This document shows positions 16,137 through 24,627 of a stretch of 64,000 nt of DNA, in pieces (the first letter of the stretch is position 1; the number at the start of each line of letters is the position of its first letter). Source of the stretch: CAYNRE01 sp964399535 (GTDB taxonomy: Bacteria; Planctomycetota; Planctomycetia; Pirellulales; CAYNRE01); contig CAYNRE010000009.1 of assembly GCA_964399535.1 (NCBI GenBank), positions 682,001-746,000 of the forward strand. Direction: 5' to 3'. The position numbers and the translations under genes were made by a program. The notes below the pieces were generated by a model, which saw only the letters and a list, made by a program, of their open reading frames with translations, searched no databases and was not told the DNA's origin.

Positions 16137-16166
16137 AATATAAGAATCGCGCGTCCCGGCACGCAA
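16137..16166 (-). promoter_or_regulatory. Candidate promoter of the alpha operon (before rpmJ)
   Basis: On the minus strand TTGCGT (16161-16166), an 18-bp spacer and TATATT (16137-16142), about 48 bp upstream of the rpmJ ATG. It would drive rpmJ-rpsM-rpsK-rpsD-rpoA-rplQ independently of the spc operon. Confidence 0.5.
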
Positions 16167-16294
16167 GGGGCCAAATCCTTGGTTTTTCCTGGTCCCCCGC
16201 GCCGCAAACCGGGGGCCAAATTCGCCCCGGGGCCAACCCCGGTCCGCCGCCCCCACCCCCCGGGCGGCCACCCAAGTACCTTTCCTACCCCGCT

Positions 16295-17077
16295 CTAGAG
16301 CTGGCCCTCCGGTCCGGCCGTGAGCACGATCGGCCCCTCGGACGACACCGCAATCGTGTGCTCGAAGTGGGCGCTCGGCTTTCCGTCGCGAGTAACCTGC
16401 GTCCAATGGTCTCTTAGCCCCTTGGTTTCCTTGGTTCCCATGTTGACCATCGGCTCCACCGCGATCACCAAGCCGGGCTCGAGCCGGAAATCTCCGGTAC
16501 GGCGAAATCGTGGAGTGGATAAATTGGGCACTTGGGGAAGTTCGTGCATTTCCCGACCGATTCCATGGCCGACGAAGTCCTCAACCACCGAAAAGCCGGC
16601 GCTGCGGACGTAGGTTTCCATTTCACTGGCAACTTCGCTCCACCACTGCTTTTTGCCGATCAGCTCGATGGCCAAAAGCAGCACGCCATGGGTGACGTCG
16701 AGCAATCGCTGGGCTTCGGGATGGACCGTCCCCACCGGATGGGTCACCGCCGAATCGCCGCACCACCCATCGAGCTTATTGCCGGTATCGATCGAGACGA
16801 TGTCCCCTTCCTTGAGCTGCCGCGGACCGGGGATGCCGTGCACCACTTCCTCGTTGATCGAGATGCAGGTGGCCGCCGGATACGGAACCTTGCCCGGCAC
16901 CCCTTTGAACAGGGGAATCGCGTGGTGCTCGGCAAAGAAGCGATCGACCGCGGCATCGATTTCGCCCGTGGTCACCCCCGGGCGAACCAGTGAGCGGGCA
17001 ATCTGGTGGGCCTCCCAGTTTAATAGTCCCGCCCGGCGCATCAGGGTGATTTCGCGGGGGCTTCGCAACGTCAACAC
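16295..17077 (-). CDS. map: Methionine aminopeptidase, type I
   Basis: 260 residues. The five metal ligands of the pita-bread fold are visible: Asp in VSIDTGNKLDG, Asp in CGDSAVTHPVG, His in GHGIGREMHELP, Glu in VIAVEPMVNMG and Glu in AVSSEGPIVLT. Removes the initiator Met from nascent proteins. It starts at GTG 17077 with AGAGGTAG upstream. It stands between adk and rpmJ, the classical spc/alpha junction. Confidence 0.95.
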   Translation of the reverse strand: MLTLRSPREITLMRRAGLLNWEAHQIARSLVRPGVTTGEIDAAVDRFFAEHHAIPLFKGVPGKVPYPAATCISINEEVVHGIPGPRQLKEGDIVSIDTGNKLDGWCGDSAVTHPVGTVHPEAQRLLDVTHGVLLLAIELIGKKQWWSEVASEMETYVRSAGFSVVEDFVGHGIGREMHELPQVPNLSTPRFRRTGDFRLEPGLVIAVEPMVNMGTKETKGLRDHWTQVTRDGKPSAHFEHTIAVSSEGPIVLTAGPEGQL

Positions 17078-17293
17078 GCGGCTACCTCTTGGACAATTTG
17101 CAAACGGGCGATCGCGCTCCTCGGGCCGGAACGATTGCTACGCGGGCCCGGCTCGCCGCGCGACTCGGAGCGAGCCGGAAGCCATTTCGCGGCTGCGCGG
17201 ACCGGCCGGCCCGGGGCTGGGCACCGTGCAAAACCGGTGCTGAGTGCGGTTGCGACGATCGTTTACTCCTGGTTTTCGCTGCGCGACCGGGCG

Positions 17294-17905
17294 CTAGTGC
17301 TCGGCGGCGGGTCGGGCCGAGCGCTTGGCCATGGGCTCGGCCAGCGGCGCCGAGCCCGAGGGCAGCGCCGCTTTGATTCGCTCAAAGACTTCGTCCGTGG
17401 TTCCCTCGGCCCCGATCGCCTGCAACAGCCCCTTGCGCAGGTAGTAATCGGTCAGCGGGCGAGTTTGTTCACGATAGGCTTGCAATCGCTGATGAATGAC
17501 CTCGGGCGTATCGTCGTTGCGGCGGCGACCGGCCAGGCGATCGATGAGCACGCGCTCGTCGACCTCCAAATCGAATACCACATCGAGCCGGCGGCCGGCG
17601 ATTTCGAGAGTGCGGTCTAACGAGACTGCCTGGCTTTGCGTTCGGGGAAAACCGTCGAACAGCCACCCTCGTCGGCAATCACTCTGAGCCAACCGTTCGG
17701 TCACCAGCTCCAGAATCAGGTCGTCGGGCACCAACTCGCCGCGCTGCAGATAGCCGGCGGCCGCCTGGCCGATCCGAGTGCCCGCGGCCACGGCCTGGCG
17801 GAGCATCTCCCCGGTCGAAAGGTGGGGAATTCCCAGATAATCGACGAGCCGCCCGGCCTGAGTGCCTTTGCCAGCTCCCGGAGGACCCAGGAACACGATT
17901 CGCAT
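17294..17905 (-). CDS. adk: Adenylate kinase, short-LID form
   Basis: 203 residues. P-loop FLGPPGAGKGTQAGRL, STGEMLRQAV (NMP-binding), DGFPRTQSQA, and the core after the LID region (RLQAYREQTRPLTDYY). The LID insertion with its four metal ligands is absent: LAGRRRNDDTPEVIHQRL replaces the usual 30-residue LID, so this is the short variant. Catalyses ATP + AMP = 2 ADP. The ATG at 17905 has GGAGGA at ideal distance; the longer upstream frame is rejected for that reason. Confidence 0.95.
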   Translation of the reverse strand: MRIVFLGPPGAGKGTQAGRLVDYLGIPHLSTGEMLRQAVAAGTRIGQAAAGYLQRGELVPDDLILELVTERLAQSDCRRGWLFDGFPRTQSQAVSLDRTLEIAGRRLDVVFDLEVDERVLIDRLAGRRRNDDTPEVIHQRLQAYREQTRPLTDYYLRKGLLQAIGAEGTTDEVFERIKAALPSGSAPLAEPMAKRSARPAAEH

Positions 17906-17984
17906 GGGGTTTCCTCCGCACAACCTGTGACCCATGGGGGCGGCCAGCCATGTCGATTCCCCGGGCCAAGCTTGGTGCGGCCGG

Positions 17985-19352
17985 CTAGGATTTCTCCAGC
18001 AAGCCGCGATAGTTTCGCATTACCAGGTGACTATCGATCTTCTGCACCAGGTCGAACACCACGCTCACCACGATCAGCAGCGAGGTTCCTCCGTAGAAGC
18101 TCGCCACTGAGTAGTCAATCTGTGCCATCCCCGCCACCAGCGTCGGCGCGATCGCCACGATGGAAAGGAACGCGGCCCCCACGTAGGTGATGCGAGTCAT
18201 CACCTTTTCCAGGTAATCGGCGGTTCGCTTGCCGGGGCGGTAGCCGGGAATGAACGCACCGACATCTTTCAGGTTATTGGCCACGTCGCGCGGGTTGAAG
18301 CTGATGGCGGTCCAGAAATAGCAGAAGAAGAAAATCAGCGCGACGTAGACCACGTTGTACACAAAGGCGGTTTCGCCCTGGTCGAATGCGTCGGCCAGCA
18401 CCCGGGCCACGCTGCTTTCCGGAAACCGGTCGCGGATCCAGTTGAACATGACCGAGGGGAACATCAGGAGCGAGCTGGCGAAGATGATCGGCATGACGTT
18501 GGCCTGGTTCAGCTTCAGCGGCAGCCATTGCCGGCCCCCCCCGAACACCCTTCGCCCGCGAACGTGCTTGGCGCTTTGGGTGGGAATGCGCCGCTGGCCC
18601 TGCTGAATCAGCACCACGCCGGCCACGATTCCCACGAACAACACGGCCAGCACCAACAGCTTCTCGACCCCCATTTCACCGGGACCGCCGCCGAGGGTGA
18701 GCCCCTCCTTGAACATGGGGCCGAACAATTCCGCGCCGGCCGAGGGGAGCCGGGTGAGAATGCCGGCCATGATCAACAGGCTGATGCCGTTGCCGATGCC
18801 ATACTCGTCGATCTGTTCGCCAAGCCACATCAGAAACGTGGTACCCGCGGTCATGATGATGACCGTGGCGATATGCCAGGAGAATGGCAGCGCACCGTCG
18901 GCGTTGAGAAACTCTTCATGCACCAATTTGCTGGCAACGAGCCAACTAACGTAGAACCAGCTTTGACCCAGGCACAACACCACGGTTGCGTAACGGGTGT
19001 ACTCGTTGATTTTTTTGCGGCCCGATTCGCCTTCCTTCTGCAATTTCTCCAGCGGCTCCCAAACACTGGCCAGAAGCTGGAAAATAATCGAGGCCGAGAT
19101 ATAGGGCATGATTCCCAGGCCGAAGATCGTGGCCTGCGAGAGCGAGCTGGCGGTAAACACCGCCACCTGCTGCATGGCCTGGCCGATGCCGCCGCCGGAG
19201 TCCTGGCCGAAGAAGGCGGTCATCTGCTGCTGATCGACGATCGGCAGCGTGATCCACCAACCGAGACGAAAAATGGCCAACAGACCCAGCGTGAGCAGGA
19301 TCTTCCTGCGGAGCTCAGGGATGGCAAAAATGATGCGAATCTTTTCCCACAT
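17985..19352 (-). CDS. secY: Preprotein translocase channel subunit SecY
   Basis: 455 residues with ten transmembrane segments. Motifs: ALGIMPYISASIIFQLL-like (FGLGIMPYISASIIFQLLAS), IDEYGIGNGISLLIMAG, the cytoplasmic loop QQGQRRIPTQSAKHVRGRR, and FIPGYRPGKRTADYLEKVM. It forms the Sec channel with SecE, which is also encoded in this window. GGAG precedes the ATG. Between rplO and adk as in the standard spc operon; the 198-bp leader is longer than usual. Confidence 0.96.
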   Translation of the reverse strand: MWEKIRIIFAIPELRRKILLTLGLLAIFRLGWWITLPIVDQQQMTAFFGQDSGGGIGQAMQQVAVFTASSLSQATIFGLGIMPYISASIIFQLLASVWEPLEKLQKEGESGRKKINEYTRYATVVLCLGQSWFYVSWLVASKLVHEEFLNADGALPFSWHIATVIIMTAGTTFLMWLGEQIDEYGIGNGISLLIMAGILTRLPSAGAELFGPMFKEGLTLGGGPGEMGVEKLLVLAVLFVGIVAGVVLIQQGQRRIPTQSAKHVRGRRVFGGGRQWLPLKLNQANVMPIIFASSLLMFPSVMFNWIRDRFPESSVARVLADAFDQGETAFVYNVVYVALIFFFCYFWTAISFNPRDVANNLKDVGAFIPGYRPGKRTADYLEKVMTRITYVGAAFLSIVAIAPTLVAGMAQIDYSVASFYGGTSLLIVVSVVFDLVQKIDSHLVMRNYRGLLEKS

Positions 19353-19551
19353 CGGCTCCGCTCCATCTGTCTGTCGGTGCCGACCGCGCCGCGAAGGCCG
19401 GACCTGACACCGTTGTAAGCCTTCCGTGTGATATGCTAACCATCCTGCGGGGCACGCGCCGAGTCGGAAACTCGGCCAGTTTCCCGATTCGCGAGCCCGC
19501 CTGGGCTATCTGGCCGACGGCTTCCTGGATGGCAGGCGCCCCGGACCACGG

Positions 19552-20082
19552 CTATTTCGACTTGGCGCGCTTCTGGGCCTTCTCCTGCCGGGCTCGCTTG
19601 GCCGTGCCCTGCTTGTTGCGGGGCACCGGTTTGGGGCCGGGCAGCTCGATGATTTGGCTGCCCGAGGCCTCGATCTTGGTCCGAGCCGTGGCGCTGAACT
19701 GATGCGCCGAGATCTTCAGCTTCTTGGTAAGCTGGCCGTCGCCCAGAATCTTGACCTGGTCGAACTTGGGGGGTACCAGGTTCTTGGCCCGTAGCGAGGC
19801 GGGGTTCACCTCGTCGCCGGTCTGGAAAGCCGTTTCGAGCTGGCCCACATTGACCGGCACCACGAGCAGCGCGAACTGGTTGTGGAAGCCCCGCTTGGGC
19901 ATGCGGCGGGCGAGGGGGAACTGCCCGCCTTCGAACGCGGGGTGGGTTGACCAGCCGGCCAACTGCCCCTGCCCCTTGTGCCCCCGGCCCGAGGTCTTGC
20001 CGTGGCCCGAGCCCGGTCCGCGTCCGATGCGCTTGCGCTTGCGGACACCTTGGATGCCTTGGTTTACGTCGTGGAGCTTCAT
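19552..20082 (-). CDS. rplO: 50S ribosomal protein L15
   Basis: 176 residues. MKLHDVNQGIQGVRKRKRIG, GRGPGSGHGKTSGRGHKGQG and FEGGQFPLARRMPKRGFHN are diagnostic. A basic tail of about 28 residues (Lys/Arg/Ala-rich) extends beyond E. coli L15. The ATG at 20082 overlaps the TGA of rpsE in an ATGA, indicating translational coupling and leaving no room for rpmD (L30). Confidence 0.96.
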   Translation of the reverse strand: MKLHDVNQGIQGVRKRKRIGRGPGSGHGKTSGRGHKGQGQLAGWSTHPAFEGGQFPLARRMPKRGFHNQFALLVVPVNVGQLETAFQTGDEVNPASLRAKNLVPPKFDQVKILGDGQLTKKLKISAHQFSATARTKIEASGSQIIELPGPKPVPRNKQGTAKRARQEKAQKRAKSK

Positions 20083-20564
20083 GTGAGCGATACTCCTCGC
20101 AACCGCTCGGTGTCCTGCCAGGAGCGGAGTTGCCTGAGGGCTTCCAGGGTGGCCTTGACCGTGTTGACCGGGTTGGTCGAGCCGAAGCTCTTGGTGAGAA
20201 TGTCGTGAATGCCGGCCGCCTCGCAAACGGCCCGCACGCTCGATCCCGCCTTGACGCCCGTACCGGGGCTGGCCGGCAGCAGGACGACCCGCGAGGTACC
20301 GAACTTGGCTTGAACCCGGTGGGGAATGGTGGAACCGACCATGGGAACGGTGAACATGCTTCGTGAGCCGTCCTTGATCGCCTTCTCCACGCTGGGGGGC
20401 ACTTCGTTGGCCTTGCCGTAACCCCAGCCGACGCGGCCACGGCCATCGCCAACCACCACCATGGCGGCGAAGCTGAAGCGGCGACCCCCTTTGACCACGG
20501 CGGCGCAGCGCTTGATCTTCACCACCTTGTCGATCAGTTCTCCGCGATTCGATTCGGCTGCCAC
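20079..20564 (-). CDS. rpsE: 30S ribosomal protein S5
   Basis: 161 residues with start at GTG 20564, which has GAGGAG nine bases upstream. An in-frame GTG at 20585 (MSEENLS-) would add seven residues but places that ribosome-binding site inside the coding region. Motifs: VVKGGRRFSFAAMVVVGDG, GRVGWGYGKANEVP, the fidelity region, and GTGVKAGSSVRAVCEAAGIH. Its stop overlaps the rplO start. Confidence 0.94.
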   Translation of the reverse strand: MAAESNRGELIDKVVKIKRCAAVVKGGRRFSFAAMVVVGDGRGRVGWGYGKANEVPPSVEKAIKDGSRSMFTVPMVGSTIPHRVQAKFGTSRVVLLPASPGTGVKAGSSVRAVCEAAGIHDILTKSFGSTNPVNTVKATLEALRQLRSWQDTERLRGVSLT

Positions 20565-20711
20565 GGACAGGTTCTCCTCAGACACAGCCCGCCCGCCGTC
20601 CCGCGGGGGTCGGCTGGGCGTGCGTTGGCGGAAAATCGGTTTTTCTCGGGTCGTTCATCACAAGGGCAACGGGCTAGCCCAGGGGGCACGGAGCGCCACA
20701 GGCTGGCCTGC

Positions 20712-21080
20712 TTAAAACACGAGGCCGGCTTCCCGGGCACCCTTGGCCAGGGCGGCCACGCGGCCGTGGAACTTGTATTCACGGCGATCGAAACATACTT
20801 GCTTGACGCCGGCGGCCAGGGCCCGCTCGGCCAGTTTCTTGCCGACCTGCTCGGCGGCCTGACAGTTGCCTCCGTAACTCAGATCGCCGCGCAGATCTTT
20901 GTCGCGGCTGCTCGCCGACGCCAGGGTACGGCCGGCATCGTCGTCGATGACCTGCGCATACACATGCTGGTGGCTGCGAAACACGCACAGGCGGGGTCGC
21001 TCGGCAGTGCCCTTGAGACGCTTGCGCACCCGGTAGCGACGTCGCTGGCGTTGGCGCCCAATGGTCTTTTCGTGATTCAC
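20712..21080 (-). CDS. rplR: 50S ribosomal protein L18
   Basis: 122 residues from a GTG at 21080 preceded by GAGGGAG. The open frame upstream to 21155 is not L18-like. Motifs: RRYRVRKRLKGTAERPRLCV, RSHQHVYAQVIDDDAGRTLA and the C-terminal DRREYKFHGRVAALAKGARE. L18 binds 5S rRNA together with L5. Confidence 0.95.
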   Translation of the reverse strand: MNHEKTIGRQRQRRRYRVRKRLKGTAERPRLCVFRSHQHVYAQVIDDDAGRTLASASSRDKDLRGDLSYGGNCQAAEQVGKKLAERALAAGVKQVCFDRREYKFHGRVAALAKGAREAGLVF

Positions 21081-21232
21081 GCTCGACACTCCCTCGCACC
21101 ACCCCGCGGGGCGGTCGACCCTTTCAAATTCCCGCGCGGCCCGGCCAGGTCCCATGACCCGGGCACCGTGAACCGAACCCTGGGGGTCCGGAGCCGTGCT
21201 GCCTGATTCACCGCGTTACTTGACGACTGCCG

Positions 21233-21778
21233 TTACTTGACGACTGCCTTGCCCGCCTTGCGCCGCACCACCTCGCCCTCGTACCGCACTCCCTTGCCCT
21301 TGTAGGGCTCGGGCTTGCGCGAGCTGCGCACGTCTGCGGCAAACTGGCCCACCAGTTGTTTGTCGATGCCTTTGATGGAAACGTGAGTTTGATCCGGACA
21401 GGTCACCGTCAACCCGGCCGGAATCGGCAGGTGTACCTCGTTGGCGAAACCGACGCGCAACTGCAGTTCCCCTTTTTGCACCGCGGCCAGGTAACCCACG
21501 CCGACAATTTCGAGTTTGCGCTCGTACCCCTTGGTCACCCCCCCCACCATGTTGGCGATCAGTGCCCGCGTAAGCCCGTGCAGGGCCCGCGATTGGCGCT
21601 CTTCGTCCTGGCGAGCCACGACGATTTCACGTCCCGCCTCGTCGATGGTGACGGACACTTCGGGACGGAACTCGAAGGAGAGCTTGCCCAGGGGCCCCTC
21701 GATCGAAATCTGCCGTCCGGAGAGCGCCGCCTTGACTCCGCTGGGGAGCGTTACCGGCTTTTTTCCAATCCGCGACAT
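21233..21778 (-). CDS. rplF: 50S ribosomal protein L6
   Basis: 181 residues. MSRIGKKPVTLPSGVKAALS at the N-terminus, SRALHGLTRALIANMVGGVT in the middle, and the C-terminal signature RSSRKPEPYKGKGVRYEGE. L6 sits near the elongation-factor site. Between rpsH and rplR. Confidence 0.97.
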   Translation of the reverse strand: MSRIGKKPVTLPSGVKAALSGRQISIEGPLGKLSFEFRPEVSVTIDEAGREIVVARQDEERQSRALHGLTRALIANMVGGVTKGYERKLEIVGVGYLAAVQKGELQLRVGFANEVHLPIPAGLTVTCPDQTHVSIKGIDKQLVGQFAADVRSSRKPEPYKGKGVRYEGEVVRRKAGKAVVK

Positions 21779-21851
21779 GGGTCACACTCTTCTTTTCGCT
21801 TTGTCGGGAGTTTGCTTTCCAGCGGCCCGCGGCGGGGCCGATGGGGCACCC

Positions 21852-22247
21852 CTACCACAGCTCGCAAAGCACTTCGCCACCCAGATTCCGCTGCCGCGCC
21901 TCGCGGTCGCTGACCACGCCGCTCGAGGTGCTGATGATCGAAATACCCTGGCCGTTGAGCACGGGCCGCAACTCGCGGGCGCCGCTGTAAACGCGGCGAC
22001 CCGGCTTGCTGACCCGCTTGATATGCCGGATCACGCGTTCGCCGTTGGGGCCGTATTTCAGCACCAGCCGCAATTGATTGGCCGGCTGGGAATGGACTTC
22101 CTCCCATTCCCAGATATAGCCCTCACGCTTGAGCACATCGGCCACGCCGCGTTTGACCTTGGAGACGGGCATCTCCACGACGGGGCGTTCGACGCGCACT
22201 GCGTTGCGCAGCCGGGTCAGCATGTCGGAAATCGGATCGGTCATCAT
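21852..22247 (-). CDS. rpsH: 30S ribosomal protein S8
   Basis: 131 residues. DPISDMLTRLRNAVRVERPV at the start, RVSKPGRRVYSGARELRPVL, and the strongly conserved GISIISTSSGVVSDREARQR near the end. Two adjacent ATG codons (22247 and 22244) can start it. S8 is a central-domain assembly protein and, in E. coli, the regulator of the spc operon. Confidence 0.97.
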   Translation of the reverse strand: MMTDPISDMLTRLRNAVRVERPVVEMPVSKVKRGVADVLKREGYIWEWEEVHSQPANQLRLVLKYGPNGERVIRHIKRVSKPGRRVYSGARELRPVLNGQGISIISTSSGVVSDREARQRNLGGEVLCELW

Positions 22248-22263
22248 AATTGGGCGGATCCCC

Positions 22264-22449
22264 TTACCAGCTCGCCTTCTTCACGCCGGGAATCAAACCT
22301 TCGTTCGCCAGTTTCTTGAAACAGAGGCGGCAGATGCCGAACTTCCGGTAGACGGCCCGGGGACGTCCACACAGCTTGCAGCGACTCATGCGCCGCGAGG
22401 AAAACTTCGGCTTCCGGAGGGCACTGGCGATCTTCGACTTGCTAGCCAT
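22264..22449 (-). CDS. rpsN: 30S ribosomal protein S14, zinc-binding type Z
   Basis: 61 residues, the length of the short C+ S14. The ribbon CKLCGRPRAVYRKFGICRLC gives the two CxxC pairs, followed by FKKLANEGLIPGVKKASW. 16 bp separate it from rpsH. Confidence 0.97.
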   Translation of the reverse strand: MASKSKIASALRKPKFSSRRMSRCKLCGRPRAVYRKFGICRLCFKKLANEGLIPGVKKASW

Positions 22450-22509
22450 GCGCTTGCCTGTCTTGGTTCTTCGGTTCGCTCGCCACGCCCAGGGCGCGGC
22501 GAGTAGTGG

Positions 22510-23163
22510 TTATCGTTTCCGGCCGCCGGCTTCCACGGCGTCGCTGCGGAAGGGAATGCCCAACAACTTGAGCAGTTCCCGCGATTCGTCGTTGCTGCTG
22601 CCCGAAATCACGATCGATACATTCATACCCTGGGTACGGGTGTACTTGTCGGGATTCAGCTCTGGAAACACCAACTGCTCGCTCAGGCCCAGGCTGTAGT
22701 TCCCCTGGCCGTCGAACCCGTCGGGGCTCAGGCCGCGAAAGTCGCGCACGCGGGGCAGGGCCAGCGAAATCAGCCGGTCCAGGAACTCCCACATCCGGTC
22801 GCCTCGCAGGGTCACCTTGCAGCCAATGCCCACTCCCTCGCGGAGCTTGAACCCGGCGATCGACTGCCGGGCGACGGTCGCCACGGCCTTTTGCCCCGCC
22901 AATTGGGTCAGCGCGCCCAGCGCTTCCTCCAAGTGCTTCTTTTCGACCATCGCCGAGCCGACGCCCATGTTCACCACGATCTTCTGCAGCCGGGGCAGCG
23001 AGAGCCGATTCGATCGCCCGAACTGCTTGGCCAGAGCGGGCAGAATCTCTTGCTGGTAGCGTACCCGCAGCCGTGGCGGCACCGCCTCGACGGCGGGTGC
23101 CTCGGCCTCGGCCTTCTTGGACCCCTTGGGCGGGGCTGTTTTCGATTGCTTGGCACCGACCAC
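22510..23163 (-). CDS. rplE: 50S ribosomal protein L5 with N-terminal extension
   Basis: 217 residues against about 180 in most bacteria. The core (RVRYQQEILPALAKQFGRSN, KIVVNMGVGSA, LAGQKAVATVARQSIAGFKL, GMNVSIVISGSSNDESRELL) is L5. About 30 residues rich in Lys, Ala, Pro and Glu precede it. I chose GTG 23163 because GAGGAGG lies eight bases upstream; the frame is open to 23370, but that would overlap rplX. L5 contacts 5S rRNA and P-site tRNA. Confidence 0.93.
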   Translation of the reverse strand: MVGAKQSKTAPPKGSKKAEAEAPAVEAVPPRLRVRYQQEILPALAKQFGRSNRLSLPRLQKIVVNMGVGSAMVEKKHLEEALGALTQLAGQKAVATVARQSIAGFKLREGVGIGCKVTLRGDRMWEFLDRLISLALPRVRDFRGLSPDGFDGQGNYSLGLSEQLVFPELNPDKYTRTQGMNVSIVISGSSNDESRELLKLLGIPFRSDAVEAGGRKR

Positions 23164-23215
23164 GCTGACTACCTCCTCGACAGGCGCACACCCGGTAACA
23201 ACGATCCGCTCGGGG

Positions 23216-23569
23216 TTACGACGCGCCGGCCGACTTCTTCTTTCGCGACGGAGACAACTGGCCAATTCCCTTGCCGCACTTTTTGCAATACCGCTCTTTA
23301 CTGCCATCGGGCAGGCGCCGAGACCCGGTGCGAGTGGCGGCACCACAGGCCGGGCAAACCAAGAGCACATTCGACAGGGGAATCGGCATCTCCTTGGAAA
23401 GCCGGCCCCCCTGAGGGTTCTTTTGGCTGCGGCGCACGTGCTTGTACACCCGGTTCACACCCTCGACCACCAGCTTGCCGGCGGCACGGTCCACCTTGAG
23501 GACCTTGCCCGTGGCCGAGCGGTCGTCGCCGGTGAGCACTTTCACCTGATCGTCCACGCGAATGTGCAT
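23216..23569 (-). CDS. rplX: 50S ribosomal protein L24 with zinc-ribbon-like tail
   Basis: 117 residues. The KOW motif region DQVKVLTGDDRSATGKVLKV and the VNRVYKHVRRSQKNPQGGRL segment identify L24. The C-terminal half contains VCPACGAATRTG and ERYCKKCGKG, two CxxC pairs that look like a zinc ribbon and are absent from E. coli L24, although some bacterial L24 proteins have them. ATGA overlap with rplN. Confidence 0.95.
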   Translation of the reverse strand: MHIRVDDQVKVLTGDDRSATGKVLKVDRAAGKLVVEGVNRVYKHVRRSQKNPQGGRLSKEMPIPLSNVLLVCPACGAATRTGSRRLPDGSKERYCKKCGKGIGQLSPSRKKKSAGAS

Positions 23570-23937
23570 CAGACCACCTCACTGGCCAGGCTGACGATCT
23601 TCATGAAGTTCCGCTCGCGCAATTCGCGGGCAACGGCGCCAAAAATGCGAGTTCCCCGCGGATTTTTGTCGTTGTCGATCAACACCAGGGCATTGGTGTC
23701 GAACCGCACGTAGCTGCCGTCGGTGCGGCGGGTCGGCTTCTTACAGCGAACGACCACCCCCTTGACGACAGCCCCCTTTTTCACTTCGCTCCCCGCGATC
23801 ACGCTCTTGACGCTGCACACCACGATATCGCCCAGGCCGGCGTATCGGCGGCGGCTGCCACCCAGCACCTTGACGCACATGACTTCCTTGGCGCCGGTGT
23901 TGTCGGCTACTTGCAGCCGTGTTTGCATTTGAATCAT
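23569..23937 (-). CDS. rplN: 50S ribosomal protein L14
   Basis: 122 residues, standard length. MIQMQTRLQVADNTGAKEVM, the conserved YAGLGDIVVCSVK and the C-terminal GTRIFGAVARELRERNFMKI are all present. L14 forms an intersubunit bridge. Its TGA overlaps the rplX start codon. Confidence 0.97.
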   Translation of the reverse strand: MIQMQTRLQVADNTGAKEVMCVKVLGGSRRRYAGLGDIVVCSVKSVIAGSEVKKGAVVKGVVVRCKKPTRRTDGSYVRFDTNALVLIDNDKNPRGTRIFGAVARELRERNFMKIVSLASEVV

Positions 23938-24015
23938 GGTTCACCCGTCGCTCGGCTCTCGGTCGTTTGTTCGTTGGGGGGCGGGCGGTGCTTCCGCCAG
24001 CCCGGGGGACTTGGT

Positions 24016-24351
24016 TCAGGCCGGGCTCGCTTCGCCGGGGGCCTGGCCCGCCGCCCGCTCGGCCGCTTCCACCTCGGCGGCTGCTCGCATCGCCGCTATA
24101 TCCACCGCCTGGCTCTTGCTGACCACGCGAACCAGCTCCCAGCACTTGGTCCGCGAGCGCGGGCGCGATTCGACAATCTCGACCGTATCGCCCAGGTGCG
24201 ACTGGTTCTCTTCGTCGTGCACATGGCAAACGGTTTTGCGGTGGATGATCTTGCCGTACTTGCGGTGCCGCACCGCGCGGGGAATCTCGACCCGCCGGGT
24301 CTTCTGCATCCGGTCGCTCGTGACGACTCCGACTAGCACGTTTCGAGGCAT
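24016..24351 (-). CDS. rpsQ: 30S ribosomal protein S17 with C-terminal extension
   Basis: 111 residues; E. coli S17 has 84. VGVVTSDRMQKTRRVEIPRA, HVHDEENQSHLGDTVEIVES and RPRSRTKCWELVRVV are the S17 OB-fold motifs. The last 30 residues are a predicted Ala/Glu-rich helix (AAMRAAAEVEAAERAAGQAP) not found in the short family members. Confidence 0.95.
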   Translation of the reverse strand: MPRNVLVGVVTSDRMQKTRRVEIPRAVRHRKYGKIIHRKTVCHVHDEENQSHLGDTVEIVESRPRSRTKCWELVRVVSKSQAVDIAAMRAAAEVEAAERAAGQAPGEASPA

Positions 24352-24409
24352 AACTGGCAGTTCCTCAACTGGGGGCTCGCTGGGGGGTGCGGCCGGGCTG
24401 GCCGATTGC

Positions 24410-24619
24410 TCAGGCCCGGGCGGTCGCAGCCTGGCTCCGCTGGTGCTGAATGGTTTTGACCCGGGCGATCAGCCGGCGCAGTTCGCGCCGTTCGCTGGTC
24501 CCCCCGACCTTCTCCGTCTGGGAACGAACCCGCAGGCGGAACAAGTTCTCGGCGGCCTCTTTGCGGGTGAGCTCCAACTGCTCGTCGCTCATCTCACGCA
24601 GTTCTTTGGCTTTGTTCAT
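24410..24619 (-). CDS. rpmC: 50S ribosomal protein L29
   Basis: 69 residues forming the two-helix L29 fold: AKELREMSDEQLELTRKEAA, LFRLRVRSQTEKVGGTSERR, LRRLIARVKTIQHQR. Eight bases downstream of rplP. L29 lies at the peptide exit tunnel. Confidence 0.95.
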   Translation of the reverse strand: MNKAKELREMSDEQLELTRKEAAENLFRLRVRSQTEKVGGTSERRELRRLIARVKTIQHQRSQAATARA

Positions 24620-24627
24620 GGCTCAAC

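Noticed and set aside
16090..16294. Possible infA between map and rpmJ
   Set aside because: I read the gap in all frames by eye and saw no IF-1-like sequence; it is too short and C-rich.
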